This document shows, in pieces, positions 39,091 to 51,470 of a stretch of 64,000 nucleotides of DNA. Below the pieces are notes generated by a model that was given only the letters and a program-made list of their open reading frames with translations, did no database searches and was not told where the DNA came from. The stretch spans positions 29,022,501 through 29,086,500 of the forward strand of contig NC_079879.1 in NCBI RefSeq assembly GCF_029227915.1, read 5' to 3'. A program made the position numbers and the translations under genes. This stretch comes from Hydractinia symbiolongicarpus (lineage: Eukaryota > Cnidaria > Hydrozoa > Anthoathecata > Hydractiniidae). Positions within the stretch are counted from its first letter, which is position 1. Each line of letters begins with the position of its first letter.

Positions 39091-42000
39091 TTGGGAAATG
39101 AGTTTACTCCCTGGGTACTTTCTTTGTATACTTTTGACTATACGGGCCGAGTCCGGGATTTACGGGAAGTCGCGGGTTTTCGTTTGCCGGCGATTAAACT
39201 TCTTTTATTCAGCGTCTCATCAAAAATGAAAACATTTTTAAAAACTACAAGTCTCATGGGCTTTAGTGGTGAAATAATAATTTAAAAAATCGTTTGGGAA
39301 ATGAGTTTACTCCCTGGGTACTTTCTTTGTATACTTTTGACTATACGGGCCGAGTCCGGGATTTACGGGAAGTCGCGGGTTTTCGTTTGCCGGCGATTAA
39401 ACTTCTTTTATTCAGCGTCTCATCAAAAATGAAAACATTTTTAAAAACTACAAGTCTCATGGGCTTTAGTGGTGAAATAATAATTTAAAAAATCGTTCGG
39501 GAAATGAGTTTACTCCCTGGGTACTTTCTTTGTATACTTTTGACTATACGGGCCGAGTCCAGGATTTACGGGAAATAGCAGGTTTTCGTTTGCCGGCGAT
39601 TAAACTTCTTTTATTCAGCGTCTCATCAAAAATAAAAACATTTTTGAAAACTACAAGTCTCATGCGTTTTAGTGGTGAAAAAATAATTTAAAAAATCGTT
39701 TGGGAAATGAGTTTACTCCCTGGGTACTTTCTTTGTATACTTTTGACTATGCGGGCCGAGTCCGAGATTTACGGGAAATCGCGGGTTTTCGTTTGCCGGC
39801 GATTAAACTTCTTTTATTCAGCGTCTCATCAAAAATAAAAACATTTTTGAAAACTACAAGTCTCATGCGTTTTAGTGGTGAAAAAATAATTTAAAAAATC
39901 GTTTGGGAAATGAGTTTACTCCCTGGGTACTTTCTTTGTATACTTTTGACTATGCGGGCCGAGTCCGAGATTTACGGGAAATCGCGGGTTTTCGTTTGCC
40001 GGCGATTAAACCACTTTCATTAAGCGTCTCATCAAAAATGAAAACATTTCTGAAAACTACAAGTCTCATGCGTGTTAGTGGTGAAAAAATAATTTAAAAA
40101 TTCGTTCGGGAAATGAGTTTACTCCCTGGGTACTTTTCTTTGTATACTTTTGAGTATACGGGCCGAGTCCGGGATTTACGGGAAATCGCAGGTTTTCGTT
40201 GGCCGGCGATTAAACTTCTTTTATTCAGCGTCTCATCAAAAAGGAAAACATTTTAGAAAACTACAAGTCTCATGCGTTTCAGTGGTGAAAAAATAATTTA
40301 AAAAATCGTTCGGGAAATGCTTTTACACCCTGGGTACTTTCTTTGTATACTTTTGACTATACGGGCCGAGTCCGGGATTTACGGGAAATTGCAGGTTTTC
40401 GTTGGCCGGCGATTAAACTTCTTTTATTCAGCGTCTCATCAAAAATGAAAACATTTTTAAAAACTACAAGTCTCATGCGTTTTAGTGGTGAAAAAATAAT
40501 TTAAAAATTCGTTCGGGAAATAAGTTTACTCACTGGGTACTTTCCTTGTATACTTTTGACTATACGGGTCGAGTCCGGGATTTACGGGAAATCGCAGGTT
40601 TTCGTTTGCCGGCGATTAAACTTCTTATATTCAGCGTCTGATCAAAAATGAAAACATATCTGAAAACTACAAGTCTCATGCGTTTTAGTGGTGAAAAAAT
40701 AATTTAAAAATTCGTTCGGGAAATAAGTTTACTCACCGGGTACTTTTCTTGTATACTTTTGACTATACGGGCCGAGTCCGGGATTTACGGGAAATCGCAG
40801 GTTTTCGTTTGCCGGCTATTAAAGTTCTTATATTCAGCGTCTCATCAAAAATAAAAACATATCTGAAAACTACAAGTCTCATGCGTTTTAGTGGTGAAAA
40901 AATAATTTAAAAATTCGTTCGGGAAATGAGTTTACTCACTGGGTACTTTCCTTGTATACTTTTAACTATACGGGCCGAGTCCGAGATTTACGGGAAATCG
41001 CAGGTTTTCGTTTGCCGGCGATTAAACTTCTTTTATTCAGCGTCTCATCAAAAATGAAAACATTTCTGAAAACTACAAGTCTCATGGGCTTTAGTGGTGA
41101 AATAATAATTTAAAAAATCGTTTGGGAAATGAGTTTACTCCCTGGGTACTTTCTTTGTATACTTTTGACTATACGGGCCGAGTCCGGGATTTACGGGAAG
41201 TCGCGGGTTTTCGTTTGCCGGCGATTAAACTTCTTTTATTCAGCGTCTCATCAAAAATGAAAACATTTTTAAAAACTACAAGTCTCATGGGCTTTAGTGG
41301 TGAAATAATAATTTAAAAAATCGTTTGGGAAATGAGTTTACTCCCTGGGTACTTTCTTTGTATACTTTTGACTATACGGGCCGAGTCCGGGATTTACGGG
41401 AAGTCGCGGGTTTTCGTTTGCCGGCGATTAAACTTCTTTTATTCAGCGTCTCATCAAAAATGAAAACATTTTTAAAAACTACAAGTCTCATGGGCTTTAG
41501 TGGTGAAATAATAATTTAAAAAATCGTTCGGGAAATGAGTTTACTCCCTGGGTACTTTCTTTGTATACTTTTGACTATACGGGCCGAGTCCAGGATTTAC
41601 GGGAAATAGCAGGTTTTCGTTTGCCGGCGATTAAACTTCTTTTATTCAGCGTCTCATCAAAAATAAAAACATTTTTGAAAACTACAAGTCTCATGCGTTT
41701 TAGTGGTGAAAAAATAATTTAAAAAATCGTTTGGGAAATGAGTTTACTCCCTGGGTACTTTCTTTGTATACTTTTGACTATGCGGGCCGAGTCCGAGATT
41801 TACGGGAAATCGCGGGTTTTCGTTTGCCGGCGATTAAACTTCTTTTATTCAGCGTCTCATCAAAAATAAAAACATTTTTGAAAACTACAAGTCTCATGCG
41901 TTTTAGTGGTGAAAAAATAATTTAAAAAATCGTTTGGGAAATGAGTTTACTCCCTGGGTACTTTCTTTGTATACTTTTGACTATGCGGGCCGAGTCCGAG

Positions 42001-42720
42001 ATTTACGGGAAATCGCGGGTTTTCGTTTGCCGGCGATTAAACCACTTTCATTAAGCGTCTCATCAAAAATGAAAACATTTCTGAAAACTACAAGTCTCAT
42101 GCGTGTTAGTGGTGAAAAAATAATTTAAAAATTCGTTCGGGAAATGAGTTTACTCCCTGGGTACTTTTCTTTGTATACTTTTGAGTATACGGGCCGAGTC
42201 CGGGATTTACGGGAAATCGCAGGTTTTCGTTGGCCGGCGATTAAACTTCTTTTATTCAGCGTCTCATCAAAAAGGAAAACATTTTAGAAAACTACAAGTC
42301 TCATGCGTTTCAGTGGTGAAAAAATAATTTAAAAAATCGTTCGGGAAATGCTTTTACACCCTGGGTACTTTCTTTGTATACTTTTGACTATACGGGCCGA
42401 GTCCGGGATTTACGGGAAATTGCAGGTTTTCGTTGGCCGGCGATTAAACTTCTTTTATTCAGCGTCTCATCAAAAATGAAAACATTTTTAAAAACTACAA
42501 GTCTCATGCGTTTTAGTGGTGAAAAAATAATTTAAAAATTCGTTCGGGAAATAAGTTTACTCACTGGGTACTTTCCTTGTATACTTTTGACTATACGGGT
42601 CGAGTCCGGGATTTACGGGAAATCGCAGGTTTTCGTTTGCCGGCGATTAAACTTCTTATATTCAGCGTCTGATCAAAAATGAAAACATATCTGAAAACTA
42701 CAAGTCTCATGCGTTTTAGT
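38660..42720 (+). repeat. Decamer HOR, two copies (2031 bp unit)
   Basis: ORF-like landmarks at 39091, 39294, 39700 and 39903 recur at 41122, 41325, 41731 and 41934, always offset by 2031 bp (ten monomers). Shared private variants such as 'catgcgtgttagtgg', 'cgtttcagtggtg', 'gaaatagcagg' and 'gccggctattaaag' confirm the alignment. The copies appear nearly identical. Confidence 0.88.
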
Positions 42721-44739
42721 GGTGAAAAAGTAATATAAAAAATCGTTCGGGAAATGAGTTTACTCACTGGGTACTTTCCTTGTATACTTTTAACTATACG
42801 GGCCGAGTCCGGAATTTACGGGAAATCGCAGGTTTTCGTTTGCCGGCGATTAAACCTCTTTTATTCAGCGTCTCATCAAAAATGAAAACATTTTTAAAAA
42901 CTACAAGTCTCATGGGCTTTAGTGGTGAAATAATAATTTAAAAAATCATTTGGGAAATGAGTTTACTCCCTGGGTACTTTCTTTGTATACATTTGACTAT
43001 GCGGGCCGAGTCCGGGATTTACGGGAAATCGCGGGTTTTCGTTTGCCGCCGATTAAACATTTTTATTCAGCGTCTCATCAAAAATGAAAACATTTTTAAA
43101 AACTACAAGTCTCGTGCGTTTTAGTGGTGAAAAAATAATTTAAAAATTCGTTCGGGAAATAAGTTTACTCACCGGGTACTTTCCTTGTATACTTTTGACT
43201 ATACGGGCCGAGTCCGGGATTTACGGGAAATCGCAGGTTTTCGTTTGCCGGCGATTAAAGTTCTTATATTCAGCGTCTCATCAAAAATGAAAACATATAT
43301 GAAAACTACAAGTCTCATGCGTTTTAGTGGTGAAAAAATAATTTAAAAATTCGTTCGGGAAATGAGTTTACTCACTGGGTACTTTCCTTGTATACTTTTA
43401 ACTATACGGGCCGAGTCCGAGATTTACGGGAAATTGCAGGTTTTCGTTTGCCGGCGATTAAACTTCTTTTATTCAGCGTCTCATCAAAAATGAAAACATT
43501 TTTAAAAACTACAAGTCTCATGCGTTTCAGTGGTGAAAAAATAATTTAAAAAATCGTTCGGGAAATGCTTTTACACCCTGGGTACTTTCTTTGTATACTT
43601 TTGACTATACGGGCCGAGTCCGGGATTTACGGGAAATTGCAGGTTTTCGTTGGCCGGCGATTAAACTTCTTTTATTCAGCGTCTCATCAAAAATGAAAAC
43701 ATTTTTAAAAACTACAAGTCTCATGCGTTTTAGTGGTGAAAAAATAATTTAAAAATTCGTTCGGGAAATAAGTTTACTCACTGGGTACTTTCCTTGTATA
43801 CTTTTGACTATACGGGTCGAGTCCGGGATTTACGGGAAATCGCAGGTTTTCGTTTGCCGGCGATTAAACTTCTTATATTCAGCGTCTGATCAAAAATGAA
43901 AACATATCTGAAAACTACAAGTCTCATGCGTTTTAGTGGTGAAAAAGTAATATAAAAAATCGTTCGGGAAATGAGTTTACTCACTGGGTACTTTCCTTGT
44001 ATACTTTTAACTATACGGGCCGAGTCTGGAATTTACGGGAAATCGCAGGTTTTCGTTTGCCGGCGATTAAACCTCTTTTATTCAGCGTCTCATCAAAAAT
44101 GAAAACATTTTTAAAAACTACAAGTCTCATGGGCTTTAGTGGTGAAATAATAATTTAAAAAATCATTTGGGAAATGAGTTTACTCCCTGGGTACTTTCTT
44201 TGTATACATTTGACTATGCGGGCCGAGTCCGGGATTTACGGGAAATCGCGGGTTTTCGTTTGCCGCCGATTAAACATTTTTATTCAGCGTTTCATCAAAA
44301 ATGAAAACATTTTTAAAAACTACAAGTCTCATGCGTTTTAGTGGTGAAAAAATAATTTAAAAATTCGTTCGGGAAATAAGTTTACTCACCGGGTACTTTC
44401 CTTGTATACTTTTGACTATACGGGCCGAGTCCGGGATTTACGGGAAATCGCAGGTTTTCGTTTGCCGGCGATTAAAGTTCTTATATTCAGCGTCTCATCA
44501 AAAATGAAAACATATATGAAAACTACAAGTCTCATGCGTTTTAGTGGTGAAAAAATAATTTAAAAATTCGTTCGGGAAATGAGTTTACTCACTGGGTACT
44601 TTCCTTGTATACTTTTAACTATACGGGCCGAGTCCGAGATTTACGGGAAATTGCAGGTTTTCGTTTGCCGGCGATTAAACTTCTTTTATTCAGCGTCTCA
44701 TCAAAAATGAAAACATTTTTAAAAACTACAAGTCTCATG
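42304..44739 (+). repeat. Hexamer HOR, two copies (~1218 bp unit)
   Basis: The 'cgtttcagtggtg' monomer and the five that follow are repeated at an offset of about 1218 bp. Copies share 'tacgggtcgagtccggg', 'cagcgtctgatc', 'aatcatttgggaaatg' and 'acatatatgaaaac'. This unit overlaps the right end of the decamer domain, so one array edge was reused in a new amplification. Confidence 0.8.
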
Positions 44740-46025
44740 GGCTTTAGTGGTGAAATAATAATTTAAAAAATCGTTTGGGAAATGAGTTTACTCCCTGGGT
44801 ACTTTCTTTGTATACTTTTGACTATACGGGCCGAGTCCGGGATTTACGGGAAGTCGCGGGTTTTCGTTTGCCGGCGATTAAACTTCTTTTTTTCAGCGTC
44901 TCATCAAAAATGAAAACATTTTTAAAAACTACAAGTCTCATGGGCTTTAGTGGTGAAATAATAATTTAAAAAATCGTTCGGGAAATGAGTTTACTCCATG
45001 GGTACTTTCTTTGTATACTTTTGACTATACAGGCCGAGTTCAGGATTTACGGGAAATCGCAGGTTTTCGTTTGCCGGCGATTAAACTTCTTTTATTCAGC
45101 GTCTCATCAAAAATGAAAACATTTTTAAAAACTACAAGTCTCATGCGTTTTAGTGGTGAAAAAATAATTTAAAAAATCGTTCGGGAAATGAGTTTACTCC
45201 CTGGGTACTTTCATTGTATACTTTTGACTATACGGGCCGAGTCTGGGATTTACGGGAAGTCGCGGGTTTTCGTTTGCCGGCGATTAAACTTCTTTTATTC
45301 AGCGTCTCATCAAAAATGAAAACATTTTTAAAAACTACAAGTCTCATGGGCTTTAGTGGTGAAATAATAATTTAAAAAATCGTTCGGGAAATGAGTTTAC
45401 ACCCTGGGTACTTTCTTTGTATACTTTTGACTATACGGGCCGAGTCCAGGATTTACGGGAAATCGCAGGTTTTTGTTTGCCGGCGATTAAACTTCTTTTA
45501 TTCAGCGTCTCATCAAAAATAAAAACATTTTTGAAAACTACAAGTCTCATGCGTTTTAGTGGTGAAAAAATAATTTAAAAAATCGTTCGGGAAATGAGTT
45601 TACTCCCTGGGTACTTTCTTTGTATACATTTGACTATGCGGGCCGAGTCCGGGATTTACGGGAAATCGCGGGTTTTCGTTTGCCAGCGATTAAACCACTT
45701 TCATTAAGCGTCTCATCAAAAATGAAAACATTTCTGAAAACTACAAGTCTCATGCGTTTTAGTGGTGAAAAAATAATTTAAAAATTCGTTCGGGAAATAA
45801 GTTTACTCACCGGGTACTTTCCTTGTATACTTTTGACTATACGGGCCGAGTCCGGGATTTACGGGAAATCGCAGGTTTTCGTTTGCCGGCGATTAAAGTT
45901 CTTATATTCAGCGTCTCATCAAAAATGAAAACATATCTGAAAACTACAAGTCTCATGCGTTTTAGTGGTGAAAAAATAATTTAAAAATTCGTTCGGGAAA
46001 TGAGTTTACTCACTGGGTACTTTCC
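44740..46025 (+). repeat. Satellite monomers without a local HOR partner
   Basis: Six to seven 203 bp monomers of mixed subtypes. They include a 'ccatgggtacttt' variant at about 44997 and 'ttcattgtatac' at about 45210. I see no adjacent copy of this order. The first monomers resemble the ones near 39.1 and 27.1 kb. Confidence 0.6.
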
Positions 46026-47243
46026 TTGTATACTTTTAACTATACGGGCCGAGTCCGGGATTTACGGGAAATCGCGGGTTTCCGTTTGCCAGCGATTAAA
46101 CCACTTTCATTAAGCGTCTCATCAAAAATGAAAACATTTTTGAAAACTACAAGTCTCATGCGTTTTAGTGGTGACAAAAATAATTTAAAAAATCGTTCGG
46201 GAAATGAGTGTACTCCCTGGGTACTTTCTTTGTATACATTTGACTATGCGGGCCGAGTCCGGGATTTACGGGAAATCGCGGGTTTTCGTTTGCCAGCGAT
46301 TAAACCACTTTCATTAAGCGTCTCATCAAAAATGAAAACATTTCTGAAAACTACAAGTCTCATGCGTTTTAGTGGTGAAAAAATAATTTAAAAATTCGTT
46401 CGGGAAATGCGTTTACTCACTGGGTACTTTCCTTGTATACTTTTAACTATACGGGCCGAGTCCGGGATTTACGGGAAATCGTGGGTTTTCGTTTGCCGCC
46501 GATTAAACATTTTTATTCAGCGTCTCATCAAAAATGAAAACATTTTTGAAAACTACAAGTCTCATGCGTTTTAGTGGTGAAAAAATAATTTAAAAATTCG
46601 TTCGGGAAATGAGTTTACTCACTGGGTACTTTCCTTGTATACTTTTAACTATACGGGCCGAGTCCGGGATTTACGGGAAATCGCGGGTTTCCGTTTGCCA
46701 GCGATTAAACCACTTTCATTAAGCGTCTCATCAAAAATGAAAACATTTTTGAAAACTACAAGTCTCATGCGTTTTAGTGGTGACAAAAATAATTTAAAAA
46801 ATCGTTCGGGAAATGAGTGTACTCCCTGGGTACTTTCTTTGTATACATTTGACTATGCGGGCCGAGTCCGGGATTTACGGGAAATCGCGGGTTTTCGTTT
46901 GCCAGCGATTAAACCACTTTCATTAAGCGTCTCATCAAAAATGAAAACATTTCTGAAAACTACAAGTCTCATGCGTTTTAGTGGTGAAAAAATAATTTAA
47001 AAATTCGTTCGGGAAATGCGTTTACTCACTGGGTACTTTCCTTGTATACTTTTAACTATACGGGCCGAGTCCGGGATTTACGGGAAATCGTGGGTTTTCG
47101 TTTGCCGCCGATTAAACATTTTTATTCAGCGTCTCATCAAAAATGAAAACATTTTTGAAAACTACAAGTCTCATGCGTTTTAGTGGTGAAAAAATAATTT
47201 AAAAATTCGTTCGGGAAATAAGTTTACTCACTGGGTACTTTCC
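46026..47243 (+). repeat. Trimer HOR, two near-identical copies (609 bp unit)
   Basis: 46026-46634 and 46635-47243 share 'gggtttccgtttgccagcg', 'gtgacaaaaataattt', 'gaaatgagtgtactcc', 'gaaatgcgtttactc' and 'aaatcgtgggttttcg' at identical spacing. A related but altered copy begins at 47447. This is the shortest clean HOR duplication in the right half and looks very recent. Confidence 0.85.
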
Positions 47244-49440
47244 TTGTATACTTTTGACTATACGGGCCGAGTCCGGGATTTACGGGAAATCACAGGTTTT
47301 CGTTTGCCGGCGATTAAAGTTCTTATATTCAGCGTCTCATCAAAAATGAAAACATATCTGAAAACTACAAGTCTCATGCGTTTTAGTGGTGAAAAAATAA
47401 TTTAAAAATTCGTTCGGGAAATGAGTTTACTCACTGGGTACTTTCCTTGTATACTTTTAACTATACGGGCCGAGTCCGGGATTTACGGGAAATCGCGGGT
47501 TTTCGTTTGCCGGCGATTAAACCACTTTCATTAAGCGTCTCATCAAAAATGAAAACATTTTTGAAAACTACAAGTCTCATGCGTTTTAGTGGTGACAAAA
47601 ATAATTTAAAAAATCGTTCGGGAAATGAGTGTACTCCCTGGGTACTTTCTTTTTATACATTTGACTATGCGGGCCGAGTCCGGGAATTACGGGAAGTCGC
47701 GGGTTTTCGTTTGCCGGCGATTAAACTTCTTTTATTCAGCGTCTCATCAAAAATGAAAACATTTTTAAAAACTACAAGTCTCATGGGCTTTAGTGGTGAA
47801 ATAATAATTTAAAAATTCGTTCGGGAAATGAGTTTACTCACTGGGTACTTTCCTTGTATACTTTTAACTATACGGGCCGAGTCCGGGATTTACGGGAAAT
47901 CGCGGGTTTTCGTTTGCCGGCGATTAAACTTCTTTTATTCAGCGTCTCATCAAAAATGAAAACATTTTTAAAAACTACAAGTCTCATGCGTTTTAGTGGT
48001 GAAAAAATAATTTAAAAAATCGTTCGGGAAATGAGTTTACTCCCTGGGTACTTTCTTTGTATACATTTGACTATGCGGGCCGAGTCCGGGATTTACGGGA
48101 AATCGCGGGTTTTCGTTTGCCGGCGATTAAACCACTTTCATTAAGCGTCTCATCAAAAATGAAAACATTTCTGAAAACTACAATTCTCATGCGTTTTAGT
48201 GGTAAAAAAATAATTTAAAAAATCGTTCGGGAAATGAGTTTACTCCCTGGGTACTTTCTTTGTATACATTTGACTATGCGGGCCGAGTCCGGGATTTACG
48301 GGAAATCGCAGGTTTTTGTTTGCCGGCGATTAAACTTCTTTTATTCAGCGTCTCATCAAAAATGAAAACATTTTTAAAAACTACAAGTCTCATGGGCTTT
48401 AGTGGTGAAATAATAATTTAAAAAATCGTTTGGGAAATGAGTTTACTCCCTGGGTACTTTCTTTGTATACATTTGACTATGCGGGCCGAGTCCGGGATTT
48501 ACGGGAAATCGCGGGTTTTCGTTTGCCGGCGATTAAACCACTTTCATTAAGCGTCTCATCAAAAATGAAAACATTTCTGAAAACTACAAGTCTCATGCGT
48601 TTTAGTGGTGAAAAAATAATTTAAAAAATCGTTCGGGAAATGAGTTTACTCCCTGGGTACTTTCTTTGTATACATTTGACTATGCGGGCCGAGTCCGGGA
48701 TTTACGGGAAATCGCAGGTTTTCGTTTGCCGGCGATTAAACTTCTTTTATTCAGCGTCTCATCAAAAATGAAAACATTTTTAAAAACTACAAGTCTCATT
48801 GTCTTTAGTGGTGAAAAAATAATTTAAAAAATCGTTTGGGAAATGAGTTTACTCCCTGGGTACTTTCTTTGTATACTTTTGACTATACGGGCCGAGTCCG
48901 GGATTTACGGGAAGTCGCGGGTTTTCGTTTGCCGGCGATTAAACTTCTTTTATTCAGCGTCTCATAAAAAATGAAAACATTTTTAAAAACTACAAGTCTC
49001 ATGGGCTTTAGTGGTGAAATAATAATTTAAAAAATCGTTCGGGAAATGAGTTTACTCCCTGGGTACTTTCTTTGTATACTTTTGACTATACGGGCCGAGT
49101 CCAGGATTTACGGGAAATCGCAGGTTTTCGTTTGCCGGCGATTAAACTTCTTTTAATCAGCGTCTCATCAAAAATAAAAACATTTTTGAAAACTACAAGT
49201 CTCATGCGTTTTAGTGGTGAAAAAATAATTTAAAAATCGTTCGGGAAATGAGTTTACTCCCTGGGTACTTTCTTTGTATACTTTTGACTATGCGGGCCGA
49301 GTCCGAGATTTACGGGAAATCGCGGGTTTTCGTTTGCCGGCGATTAAACCACTTTCATTAAGCGTCTCATCAAAAATGAAAACATTTCTGAAAACTACAA
49401 GTCTCATGCGTTTTAGTGGTGAAAAAATAATTTAAAAATT
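47244..49440 (+). repeat. Mixed satellite monomers, 203 bp
   Basis: About eleven monomers of mixed subtype. One carries the rare 'ctcattgtctttagtgg' (about 48797) that otherwise appears only right of the nested element (57515, 62390 and 62592). One 202 bp junction, 'taatttaaaaatcgttcggg' at about 49230, also recurs at 57.95 and 63.02 kb. These links show the arrays on both sides of the element were once one array. Confidence 0.7.
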
Positions 49441-51470
49441 CGTTCGCGAAATGAGTTTACTCACTGGGTACTTTCCTTGTATACTTTTAACTATACGGGC
49501 CGAGTCCGGGATTTACGGGAAATCGCGGGTTTTCGTTTGCCGCCGATTAAACTTCTTTTATTCAGCGTCTCATCAAAAATGAAAACATTTTTAAAAACTA
49601 CAAGTCTCATGGGCTTTAGTGGTGAAATAATAATTTAAAAAATCGTTTGGAAAATGAGTTTACTCCCTGGGTACTTTTCTTTGTATACTTTTGAGTATAC
49701 GGGCCGAGTCCGGGATTTACGGGAAATCGCAGGTTTTCGTTTGCCGGCGATTAAACTTCTTTTATTCAGCGTCTCATCAAAAAGGAAAACACTTTAGAAA
49801 ACTACAAGTCTCATGCGTTTTAGTGGTGAAAAAATAATTCAAAAATCGTTCGGGAAATGCTTTTACACCCTGGGTACTTTCTTTGTATACTTTTGACTAT
49901 ACGGGCCGAGTCCGGGATTTACGGGAAATCGCAGGTTTTCGTTTGCCGGCGATTAAACTTCTTTTATTCAGCGTCTCATCAAAAATGAAAACATTTTTAA
50001 AAACTACAAGTCTCATGGGCTTTAGTGGTGAAATAATAATTTAAAAATTCGTTCGGGAAATGAGTTTACTCACTGGGTACTTTCCTTGTATACTTTTAAC
50101 TATACGGGCCGAGTCCGGGATTTACGGGAAATCGCGGGTTTTTGTTTGCCGGCGATTAAACTTCTTTTATTCAGCGTCTCATCAAAAATGAAAACATTTT
50201 TGAAAACTACAAGTCTCATGCGTTTTAGTTGTGAAAAAATAATTTAAAAAATCGTTCGGGAAATGAGTTTACTCCCTGGGTACTTTCTTTGTATACATTT
50301 GACTATGCGGGCCGAGTCCGGGATTTACGGGAAATCGCGGGTTTTCGTTTGCCAGCGATTAAACCACTTTCATTAAGCGTCTCATCAAAAATGAAAACAT
50401 TTCTGAAAACTACAAGTCTCATGCGTTTTAGTGGTGAAAAAATAATTTAAAAATTCGTTCGCGAAATGAGTTTACTCACTGGGTACTTTCCTTGTATACT
50501 TTTAACTATACGGGCCGAGTCCGGGATTTACGGGAAATCGCGGGTTTTCGTTTGCCGCCGATTAAACTTCTTTTATTCAGCGTCTCATCAAAAATGAAAA
50601 CATTTTTAAAAACTACAAGTCTCATGGGCTTTAGTGGTGAAATAATAATTTAAAAAATCGTTTGGAAAATGAGTTTACTCCCTGGGTACTTTTCTTTGTA
50701 TACTTTTGAGTATACGGGCCGAGTCCGGGATTTACGGGAAATCGCAGGTTTTCGTTTGCCGGCGATTAAACTTCTTTTATTCAGCGTCTCATCAAAAAGG
50801 AAAACACTTTAGAAAACTACAAGTCTCATGCGTTTTAGTGGTGAAAAAATAATTCAAAAATCGTTCGGGAAATGCTTTTACACCCTGGGTACTTTCTTTG
50901 TATACTTTTGACTATACGGGCCGAGTCCGGGATTTACGGGAAATCGCAGGTTTTCGTTTGCCGGCGATTAAACTTCTTTTATTCAGCGTCTCATCAAAAA
51001 TGAAAACATTTTTAAAAACTACAAGTCTCATGGGCTTTAGTGGTGAAATAATAATTTAAAAATTCGTTCGGGAAATGAGTTTACTCACTGGGTACTTTCC
51101 TTGTATACTTTTAACTATACGGGCCGAGTCCGGGATTTACGGGAAATCGCGGGTTTTTGTTTGCCGGCGATTAAACTTCTTTTATTCAGCGTCTCATCAA
51201 AAATGAAAACATTTTTGAAAACTACAAGTCTCATGCGTTTTAGTTGTGAAAAAATAATTTAAAAAATCGTTCGGGAAATGAGTTTACTCCCTGGGTACTT
51301 TCTTTGTATACATTTGACTATGCGGGCCGAGTCCGGGATTTACGGGAAATCGCGGGTTTTCGTTTGCCAGCGATTAAACCACTTTCATTAAGCGTCTCAT
51401 CAAAAATGAAAACATTTCTGAAAACTACAAGTCTCATGCGTTTTAGTGGTGAAAAAATAATTTAAAAATT
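49441..51470 (+). repeat. Pentamer HOR, two copies (1015 bp unit)
   Basis: 'cgttcgcgaaatgag' at 49441 and 50456, and 'ttagttgtgaaaa' at about 50225 and 51240, give an exact 1015 bp offset (five monomers). The shared 'gaaaacactttagaaaac' and 'aattcaaaaatcgttcggg' variants confirm it. Confidence 0.85.
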
